A stretch of DNA of 64,000 nt from NCBI GenBank assembly GCA_036362985.1, contig JAYGXS010000004.1, positions 29,001,050-29,065,049 of the forward strand. Reading direction: 5' to 3'. Shown one piece after another: positions 55,268 to 64,000 of the stretch. Origin of the DNA: Ligula intestinalis (taxonomy: Eukaryota > Platyhelminthes > Cestoda > Diphyllobothriidea > Diphyllobothriidae). A program made the translations under genes and the position numbers. How positions within the stretch are numbered: position 1 is the first letter of the stretch; each line of letters begins with the position of its first letter. The notes below the pieces were generated by a model. It searched no databases, had not been told where the DNA came from, and was given only the letters and a program-made list of their open reading frames with translations.

Positions 55268-55818
55268 CAAATACCTTTAAGATAACCTCAATTTTTGTTC
55301 ATTTTGCACTATATTAAAGATGGCGGCGTACCGTGTCACGACTTGGTTATTTCAAGCGGACATAATCCTATTCGCTAACTGATCGGCTATTTTATGTTGG
55401 CGAGTTTATGCTATTGGCTATTGTATAAATTAAGCATTCCCATTGGTTTATCTCCTATAATATAGACTTAATTCTGCTGTCATTTCCTATATATAGACGG
55501 CCCTATTGAAGGTTGATCAGCTCTCTCGGCAGTCGCCTCCAGCCGTCTCCCAGAAGTTATCTCCTGCCAGGACCAGGACCAGGACAGTCAATCATCCCCG
55601 CCGAAGGACAACTTTACTGATTGTTCCGATTGTTGTAGCCAGGACTCATAAATTAGTCCTTCAAATATTAGTAAAGTTTAAGAGTAGCAGTCTTTGTTTA
55701 AACGGTCTTGTTCTTATTTGGGTTCGGTTCGGTCGTTTTCATCTAGTAATCGCATTCGTTGTTATGTTTCGGGTTAGAGTCGCATGAAATCGCCCATCGG
55801 TCGTCTCGGTTCGTTACA
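55263..55818 (+). repeat. 3' LTR of the Gypsy-type element
   Basis: It starts TGTAGCAAATACC and ends CGGTTCGTTACA. It is the direct partner of 47236-47792. Confidence 0.93.
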
Positions 55819-57590
55819 GTATTGAGGTTGGCACACAACCGAGAGAAAAGGGATGAACTTTGGACCATCAGGTAAGTAAAACTGATCAAGGTCGCTGTGC
55901 GCTTAGAGGATACCTCGTGTGAGACTTTTTTGCGTATTAAATTGCTTTAGAATGATTGTTATTATTTTATTTCTTGCATTTATAAATTCTAACGATTAAT
56001 ATTCTGCCCAATTTCCTTTCCTGCATTGAAATTTTTCCAACTTAGTAAAACTCAAATATTGGTGTGAACCAAAAGCTACCAAAAAACCAATTGCATAATG
56101 TCGATGATCACATTATTTTTTATCGTTGATTTCGTTAAGAAATCATAAGGGGTTAGGGTAAGTTTTAAGGTTAGGTTTAGTTTTAGGGTTAGGGTTATTG
56201 TTACGATTTAGCCTTCAGGTTTACCTTTATTTTTGTAATTGGTTTATGGGTTGCATACATCGCTCTGTAATGTTCTCATGCTTCCTTAACGCATTTATTT
56301 GCATCAAATAATAGGTTAATCTTCTTATTTCTGCTTAAAACTTTCAGCAGTAAAGCGAAGCAAAATATTTTTCCCGATTTCCTTGGCTTACTTACCAGCA
56401 TAAAAGCATCCAATCAGCGCACGGTATTTTACTTGCATAGTAGACAAATAGCCCTTCTCGAGAGAAAAGCTCACCTGTCGTAGTTCCTCCATTATGTAAC
56501 ATGGGGTAGAGTTTTGATCACCACGGACACATGCAGAGGGGTGAAGAAGATTAATGGACTAGTAACGTAAAAGGTCTGTTACTGTAAACTAACGAGTAAA
56601 TTTTATGAGCGAAAAGGTACCGACAAACGATAATACCAAGGTTATTGTAAACGGTCCATTCGGAGTGAGGGGTGGTCACGAAATATCATATAGATGCTTG
56701 TGGGAGTGCTGCGTTGTCGGAAACTAAGTTTGCGGTCTATCAAGGTGCTTAAGGTATGGGACATGCGATACGGTACGATAAGGATAGCGGGGAAGCGAGG
56801 TTCGTGTTAGAAGAAGGAACACTGAGCATCTGCACCAGCAACAATCACACTATCCTCATCCGAGGTCCACCCGAAGGTGTTCTTGGCTCGTTATAGCAAC
56901 TCTGTCGGATCTTAGATTTGTTAAAACTTCATCGCGGAAACAGGCATGAGCCTTAGAATACCCCATTTATAATGTTAACTTGCATGTGGTGCACAAAGGC
57001 AAAAGGATATTTTCACTAGTTTTAAGCAGACAATAGAATATAACACTTAAGGTGTGGGCACCAAAGGTTAAGATAAATTCCTTATAATTCCGGCTCTTTT
57101 GGGGCAAAATCTATCAAGGTCTGTTTTAAAGTTTTCCACTTATGCTAACATCGCAACATATGGTTGCGGGACCAGTTTGTGTGAAATAAATACCTAATAA
57201 CGTTTATTAACCGATACCCACGCATTCGGCCCCGGAGGACCCAAACCGAAGGACCACCGAGGGTATAGGTCAAGATTGAGCGCTAGTTTTTAATTTCAAG
57301 ATAAGTGTCCGATTTCTATATAACGATTTATCTATAAGAAGAAACGACTTATAGCTTTTATTTTTTCTCCCTAAGTACCACCATTTACTTTTCGAAAAAT
57401 CTGCGGCCATTCTCTTCGTTAGTTTGGTTTCTGATTACTTACACAGCATTCTGCTATCCGATTATCTTGCTTTCAGCGGTTTATATAAGCTTAGCCCGTT
57501 AGATTTTTCTAAATTCTAGGCAATTTTTGTAGATAGTCTGCTTGCCGCTTCGAAAAGAATGAAGGCAACACTTCCAAGGCTTTAGACCCT
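55819..57590. other. No gene seen; short telomere-like stretch
   Basis: There are no supported frames. The segment at 56147-56205 has repeated GGTTAGG/TTTAGGGTTAGGG-like units. Confidence 0.5.
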
Positions 57591-57594
57591 AGCG

Positions 57595-59060
57595 GTGCTT
57601 GCGAAAAGCTAGTATAATCACTGACATCAGCCTTAGGCCTGACAGCAGTATCCAGCCGAATGTTAATGCCAAACAAATATATTTTTCGACGATGAAAAAT
57701 TGCAGCAAATTTATGCTCAAAGTTGGATCGGTTCTCTCCATTCTTGCGAGGCTATTTGATGGGAATACCTCTGCAGTTTCCTCCCCTGAACGCAAACGCA
57801 TAGATGCACTACTAACTTTGGTCGCAAGCGAATCGCAGGACAGACAGAAAAGAACGTACATATTCATTTTTAAAAACGTTCCGAAATCCATTCAGCCAAT
57901 GAAAGTTGATATTTATTTTCTGTACTCTTATGTATTTAACTCTAAACTAGCAGACGCTATTAGATTGTCATCTCGCAGTAAAAATCCACCCATTTTAGTA
58001 AAGCTATTTTAATCCGTTGAAATAGACTCCATTTTCAAACTCCGAGATCTTATTTCCAAATATCTGGAAAATACAAAGTATTTGATGTGCTATGATCTCA
58101 CCCCAATGGAGCGAAGAATGGCTTCGAGTTCTTCTAATAAAAATGTAATTTCACGGCAAACGGCTCAAATTCCTGGTTGTAGCACTATGGAGCTTAGGGG
58201 GTCACGTATTATAACTCTTGGCAAACCTGGGTTACCAGTCCCCAGTATTGCAACCGTCTCCGTCCCCTTCAAGTCACCCGACATCCTCATCTACTTCCAA
58301 CTTGGCTGCTTCCCAGTTTCTGTGGCTAATAATTTTGGTAGCCCTCCAAGAAATTCCAAAAATCCGTCTACGTCAGGTAGACCAACAGCATCATTAGTCA
58401 AATGAAATCCTCCCAAACCTCCCATTAAATCACCCGAGTCAGGTCGTCGAAATGGTGTGATCTAGAACTCAACCCCGAGCATGCAGCCTTCCCAAACACT
58501 TACTAAGCCTATACAACAGGAAGATGACACACATATTGGTTACCCTTCTTATCATAACTATCACACGAGACCAGCATTTCCACCACTTAATCCACACAGT
58601 TGCCTTACCTCGCCCACCAGCCTCTTTTTTCCATCTAGGTTTCCCCCATTTCCCTGTAACTATCAACAAGATCACCAGGGCCCAAATTCCTGTGGCCCGT
58701 CGATGCAAATTTTAGCTATTCACTTCAACCTTCTAATGTTGATTTTCCTGATCCAGTTGGTGACTACTCTCCAAACTTCCAATTCAATTACCCACCTCTA
58801 AATTTTTATTACTCAATAAAGATAACCCTAGATCATTTACTTCACCTACACTAGATATCATCTTGCTTGATGCAAGGTCTGTTAAAAATACGGTGGCTCA
58901 ACTTAAAGTCATTGCATTCGAGCTGAAGCCAGATGTTATATGCAGTACAGAATCGTGGACCCATCCACTTATTTCTGATTCTTTACTTATAAAAGACAAG
59001 TATGATTTTTATCGTCAGGATCGTACTTGGGCGTGTTTTGTATGAAGAGCATCTTTTGTT
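57595..59060 (+). mobile_element. CR1-like LINE, 5' part (ORF1 and start of endonuclease)
   Basis: Broken plus-strand frames encode a probable ORF1. A segment with SQDRQKRTYIFIFKNVPKSI, FNSKLADAIRLSSRSKNPPI and YDLTPMERRMASS resembles the RNA-recognition-like part of LINE ORF1 proteins. A Pro/Ser-rich stretch follows. The endonuclease start LDARSVKNTVAQLKVIAFEL and DVICSTESWTHPLISDSLL lies at 58866-58990. It breaks off at about 59045. Stops at 58010, 58402 and elsewhere make it non-coding. Confidence 0.7.
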
Positions 59061-59064
59061 GTTT

Positions 59065-60357
59065 GTAGAAAATGGTGACCAAAGGCGTTTTTAGACCAAT
59101 TCACCCGCTAATCGTTCTAACTTATGCCAGATGCATTGGAGTCACCCATGATTGCAATATCAAGTCAACTACCTTACTCATTTATGCACTTCAGTTAACA
59201 CGCATCTGCATCAGTGTCTGTCCGCGGTGGTCAGTAGACAGTCACGGCTTCCAGGGGCTGCGACCCCCGTGTCTTAATTGTCAGCCAAATAGCCTCCGTA
59301 TGATGGTTAACTCTTGCAATCCTCTCGCACACACTCAACGCGCTCTTTACATCAATAGACTCCTGTACGAGTTCGAAAGTTCAGGAGGATCAGGCTTTCC
59401 TGTGAGACCGCCTTAGGTTTAAGGGGTTGCTCCAATCGTATACTTGGTCTATATGGTTCTTCTATTAACTAAAAGGTTTGCTCTAATTGTTTTTAGGTCC
59501 GCAGGCGTCTTTTCTATCGATGATTTAATTTCGGTAAAACAATTACTAGTGGCTTGATTTATTTTAAACTGTGCACTTACCGCGCATTAAGCACGCATAA
59601 TCGGTTCGAGCAGTAAACCCTAAATCAAGAGTTCCGTTGGACACTTGGGCGGAATTAATTTATTTCAGGTGGGCTCACAAGTAAACCTTGCCACCCCGGA
59701 CGATGAAAAATTGCTTCGGTGATCAATAATAAGCCTTCTTTATGCAAGTTCTTTTGTGTTCCTACATTTTGTAACCGAAACGAACTCGATGTGTAGGCAT
59801 CGCAATAAAATGATTTCCAATTAAAACGTCTGCTGAGGTATTATAGCTTTGATCATTGTCATCAAACAATTTACTTTCAGCGGGTTTATCCTCATAAATG
59901 CTATTATAATAATAATATTTTTATTATGCCAGTTTGCAGGCAATTGTAAAGGGTTGGTAATGCACCTCTTGGGCGCCTTCCAACAGCCCGAAGACCGAAA
60001 AAACCTAAAACAAACTCCCTATGTTGCAGCAAGCATTGGTTTTGTTTCAGGTTTTGTGTTTTGTCAATACTGAGCTAGATAGGGAGTTTGTTTCAAGTGA
60101 AAAAAACCTGCCTTCAAAGGTATGATACAAACGGAATAAATGTACAGTTGTAAGCTGAGTTGACTCATCAGCAGGAGAACTGTTTCATATCGTTTAAAAA
60201 CATTAGTTCCAGACGGAGAGGGTTGGCACAAGAACAGAGTGTTCTCAGTCTTCCTTCGATGGTTGTCGGCAAAAGTTGCGCGCTATCGGCTGAAGGGTTA
60301 GCAGACTGCGGGCTGCTGCTTCAGCAGCATTATCTTCAACATGAAGCCTGGCAGGGT
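59065..60357. other. No gene seen
   Basis: The frames are short. The last 100-150 bp are probably the 3' UTR of the minus-strand LINE that follows. Confidence 0.45.
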
Positions 60358-62226
60358 TCAAAGTCCACGAATGCTATCAGAGTTAAAGAGAGATTCCACC
60401 GAGTCAGCACCCAAAATTCGTGAAAGTTGTCCTGAATGTAGAAAACTAGTTACAGCTCTCTTAAACATTGGGTAGCTTTGCTGGGTCTTAATACTTTTGG
60501 ACAGCTTATTCCAGATTGAAATGGCGTTTACTGAAAAGAATTGCCGGTACTTAACTGTACGTGCCATAGGAAGAAATAAAAATACGTCTCGATGACTGGC
60601 GCGTCGAGAGTGCTCAAGCTGCCTTATTGTACTAAGAGGATTAAAGGTTTGACCATTCAAAAGTTTAAACAGTAAAAATAGACCCTTCTGCAATCTACAA
60701 TGCCACGGGGAATCCAGCTTTATAAGTTCGCAACTTTGTTGGTAGGCTAAGTTACGGTGTTCTGCAGTAAAAACTCTTCTAGTGAAGAAGTGCTGCACCG
60801 ATTCTATTTTCATCCGTTCACTAGTGCGCAGAAGACTGAATAAGGGTGAGCAGTATTCAAGACTAGGTCTCACGTACATATTATAAAGGCTAGTTCTAAC
60901 CTTGATAGTCTTAAAATTTCTAAGGATAAATCCGGTGGTTCGGCGTGCTTTCGAGACTATCAGGGCACAGTGCTCTGACAAATTGAGACTATTAGAGTAG
61001 GATATGCCCAAATCCTTGATAACTGCTGGAACATTTAGTTCGTGGCCGTCAATGCTTAATTCCGGTTGATGATCGTCGCCAACAACCATAACGGAACATT
61101 TGTGCCATGAAAGGGTGAGGCGCCATGTGCAACGCCACTGGGCGAAGGCCTCAAGATCCTTTTTTAGCAGCTCGAGCACGATGTTGCGATCTGCCGGTTT
61201 ATATCGATAAGCGACTTTTAGATCATCAGCGTACATGAAGGGTCTGCCATACTGAAAACAATCTGAAACGTCGTTGACAAACAGGCAAAATAGGAGCGGA
61301 CCCAGTACACTACCCTGTATAACTCCACTCCTCACATGCGTGGGGTTGGAGATAACATTCGAAATTTTTACTCGTTGTGTGCGAGCATCCAAATAGGAAG
61401 ATATGAAGTTCAGAGGCTTGCTACCTATGCCGAAGGAGGCCAGTTTCAGAAGGAGGAGGTTATGATCGACCCGATCAAAGGCCTTAGTAAAATCAAAATA
61501 GACGCTATAAGTGGCAAAACCGCTGTCTCTAGATTGCAGCACATAATCAAAGAAAGAGAGCTGGCAGGTGTCACAAGATCATTTCTCGAGAAAGCCATGT
61601 TGAATTGTACTGAGCAGGTTGTTCTCTGTCAAGTGACGCATCATCTTTTCTTTGATTAAGGTCTCCAAGATCTTCGATGCTGCGGGAAGTGTATTTATTG
61701 GCCTAAAGTTGTCGAATGATGTCGATCGGCCATGCTTGCGAATAGGCATTATGTGCGATTCCTTCCACAACGAAGGAAAGGTTTCGCTCTCAAGAGCAAG
61801 ATTAAATAACTTACAAAGAATAGACGGAAAGATATCATTTGCTTCAGCTTTTAGAAGGCTAACTGGGACGCCATCTGTTCCTGGACTACAAGATTGACGA
61901 TAACGACGAATGGCTACAGTCCCGTCCCAGAGCGTAAAACTTATGGTTTCGAGTCCGGCACCCGTCCAAGCCCGGATAGCCGGAGGTGCAGTGAACGAGC
62001 TTTCACTAAACGTTTTGGATAGAAACGCATTGAAGCTATCGGCGGTCAACCTAGCGTCAGCTATGGGGTTTCCTAAGGCGTCTTGAAGTATGGGGTGTTG
62101 CGTTTTCCTCTGCGCTTTTACTGTACGCGAAAAGAGTTTCGCAACATTAAGGGTAGGATTTTCAGCGAAATGGGCCTCATCGGCTATCTGCTTTTCTTCG
62201 GAGAGCTTCTTAGCCTGCTCAAAGAT
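60358..62226 (-). pseudogene. CR1-like LINE RT frame with a single stop codon
   Basis: The frame is continuous for about 620 codons from 62226 to TGA at 60358 apart from one TGA (61581-61579). In order it shows SPGTDGVPVSLLKAEANDIF, NFRPINTLPAASKILETLI, TIQHGFLEK then the stop and SCDTCQLSFFDYVL, VYFDFTKAFDRVDHNLLLLK (first catalytic D), SGVIQGSVLGPLLFCLFVND, FMYADDLKVAYRY (YADD at 61233-61222), VIKDLGISYSNSLNLSEHC and YVRPSLEYCSPLFSLLRTSE. The endonuclease is missing, so the copy is 5'-truncated. It is the best-preserved LINE of the window. Confidence 0.9.
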
Positions 62227-62229
62227 CAG

Positions 62230-63400
62230 TGTGATCTTTATTATTATTTTAATTAAGTGTACGTTAGACCTAGTTTGAAATACTCATCTGCGCGCTAGTG
62301 AACGAAAGAAAACAGAATCAGTCCAGGATTCCCTTACGAAAAGAATTTTTTCCTAAGAACACCGTAAAACCTCTTAACAACAACATGGTGTGCTTATAAA
62401 CCTTGAGCTTTTAAAGTTTTGCAGAAAACAGAAGTGAATATGTTTTGCTGACTTAATTTTAAAACAATCGCACATATAATTCTCATACTACCACTCTGTG
62501 CGCGCCAGTCACCAAGGTGCCATTTTATTTATGCCTCTGGTAGACACAGATATCGTCAGATTTTTTCGTAAACGGCAAAGCAATATCAAAAATATTGAAA
62601 TATCAAAATTCAGCAAAGTAATTATTTGTTTAATAGTATTGTCCCTAGTTTCCTCCATTCCGGACATCGTTCATGAATATTGGGGGTGGACTCGGTGGAA
62701 TCTCTCTCCCGCTTTGATGGCGTTTGCGAACTGAATCATTTGGCACACTTCATGGTGAGAACGAATGTGCTGACTCTGCGGCTCGCAATTGCCTAATTCT
62801 CCAGGTGACACCGAAGAAACATTTGCTAACATACCCCTATCTGGTAAAAATGGGACAATGGTTGGTGCGACCTACTCAAAATAGGCTGGCTTATGTCTGT
62901 TAAGGAAGTCCGCGCCAGTCTTGCCAGGATTTTAATTAACGTAATAACTGTTCATTCATTAAAGCGCCTTATATAAACCATCAAATGAGCAGCACTGATA
63001 CTTAAGAACTTAGTCATGTCGGACAAAAAAGAAGGGATTGATTTAACGGTCCTCGTGCACAAACACACGGCTGGATGTAAGTTTATTGTTTAGTTTATTA
63101 GTTTAATTGTCCTGATAGTTAGTTTAAGTTAGTTAAGTCTAATTTTTTAAATGTATTTTTATGTTTTTGAGTGACATGCGGTTGCTTTTCTGCTTGTTGT
63201 ACTAAAACACCTGTCCAAATGCATTTTTTGAGTATGAAAAAATTGGTTAAGAGTCTATCTTTCATGGTTTCATTTTACTCTCTAAATTTCAATCTAGAGG
63301 CGAGATTGTTGTGCAGCCTATTGCAGGCATTTTTGCACAGTTTGTCGCTTTAGTTAGCTCACGCCAAAAGTTATGCTATCTGAATTCTTATTCCGGTAGG
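62230..63400. other. No gene seen; AT-rich
   Basis: Short frames only, with no motif recognised. It includes T-rich stretches near 63090-63170. Confidence 0.45.
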
Positions 63401-63535
63401 AATCACTCGTGGGGCCACCTGAGTTCGCGTGAAGTGTGCCCCACTCCAATACGAGCACCTGGTTAAAGGGTATAGTACGGGCGAGACATATCAGGGGATA
63501 AATCAACGCGCAGCAATCATGTTAAATAAGAGTAA
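63400..63535. repeat. Dispersed repeat shared with 33.5 kb
   Basis: This is the counterpart of the repeat at 33500-33665, with about 130 bp of recognisable but diverged similarity. Confidence 0.6.
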
Positions 63536-64000
63536 TTCGTATTGCCGTTTTACTAACACCTGGTCTAAAGTTTGTTTGAATGAGTAAAAAAGTAGAAAAA
63601 TTAGAAAAACAACCAAATAAAGTGGATGATCAGAGCTAATTGGTTAAAAACGAACTGAATATCAACTTTAAATTTCACATGAAACCGAATCGTCTGCCCT
63701 TGTAACCAATGGCGGCTCGATAGGGTTCTAGCAGCCGAAATAAGCCATTCACAGTATCTTAAATAATGCCGACTGTCGGTAGCCAGATGGACATATTTTG
63801 AATGCAATGCGAAGAATCCAAAATCCCATTTGTAAGATATAATACATTATAAAAGTCAACCTTATTACGTACAATCGAAATATTATATTAAACAGCGCGT
63901 GGAATCATACTCAGTAGATACGGGTGCGCAACCTAAAGAAAATCCCGTGAGTTTTGTTCTGATTGCAGCGGCACTGTTACGGCCTCAGGAAGTAACACGG
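63536..64000. other. No gene seen
   Basis: Nothing is recognisable to the end of the window. Confidence 0.45.

Larger units (their letters stand above)
47236..55818 (+). mobile_element. Gypsy-type LTR retrotransposon with three nested insertions
   Basis: The element has two direct LTRs of about 556 bp and, between them, gag remnants, protease, RT, RNase H and integrase in the Gypsy (Metaviridae) order. Three LINE insertions interrupt it: about 48925-49077, 50533-51880 and 52940-54537. Without them the element would be about 5.5 kb. LTR differences of roughly two dozen positions by eye, plus internal stops, indicate an old, inactive copy. The flanks GATAT and GTATT are similar but not identical, so a target-site duplication is not certain. 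Confidence 0.92.

Noticed and set aside
54665..55270. A 201-codon minus-strand frame opposite the Gypsy integrase end.
   Set aside because: It is antisense to the integrase C-terminus (VERTN ... GPYTV), which is clearly the real frame.
60160..60200. Possible further hammerhead motif: CTGATGAGTCAAC on the minus strand near 60158-60175.
   Set aside because: No GAAA box or cleavage triplet follows at a suitable distance, and the flank does not match the other copies.
1..64000. CRISPR arrays, bacterial operons or prophage genes.
   Set aside because: No spaced direct repeats and no bacterial gene organisation are seen. Introns, SINEs and LINEs show the sequence is eukaryotic.

Overview
The window is eukaryotic and looks like a repeat-rich flatworm genome, most likely a tapeworm or a fluke. 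Only one host gene can be supported. It is a SEC13 homologue on the minus strand, with six coding exons spread from 41778 down to 17038. One of its introns is 36 nt long, a length class typical of flatworm introns. The retroelements also fit this assignment: RTE-type and CR1-like LINEs, a Gypsy-type LTR element, tRNA-derived SINEs and hammerhead-ribozyme-like repeats. The species is an inference from these features.

Layout. 1-9.9 kb is repeat debris: SINEs, an inverted repeat with ribozyme-like motifs (1.18-1.45 kb), a fragment of an RTE-like LINE (7.15-7.66 kb) and two tracts rich in simple repeats. 10.2-15.0 kb is a decayed APE-type LINE with a 2A-like peptide, zinc fingers, endonuclease, reverse transcriptase (RT) and RNase H. 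SEC13 exon 6 is at 17.0-17.4 kb. The 14.8-kb fifth intron (17,366-32,186) holds SINEs, tandem repeats, two copies of a LINE 5' segment with decayed 2A motifs, a CG-rich tract, and CR1-like LINE pieces. A 2.3-kb block of these LINE pieces occurs twice around a 400-N gap. Exons 5 and 4 are at 32.2-32.6 kb. The third intron holds an intact mariner-like transposon (33,794-35,332) and an RTE-like LINE (37.9-39.7 kb). Exons 3, 2 and 1 follow at 39.9-41.8 kb. From 43.0 to 45.8 kb there are two more decayed RTE-type LINEs.

47,236-55,818 is a Gypsy-type LTR retrotransposon with both LTRs. Three separate LINE insertions interrupt its protease, RNase H and integrase regions. 57.6-59.1 kb is the 5' part of a CR1-like LINE. 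60.36-62.23 kb is a minus-strand LINE RT frame broken by one stop codon. The rest is low-complexity or featureless sequence.

The elements are independent insertions. They interact only by nesting and by landing in SEC13 introns. The most notable items are the consistent SEC13 splice model, four hammerhead-ribozyme-like motifs, one canonical and two decayed 2A-like motifs in LINE 5' regions, an apparently intact DD37D transposase, and the duplicated block around the N gap, which may be an assembly artefact.
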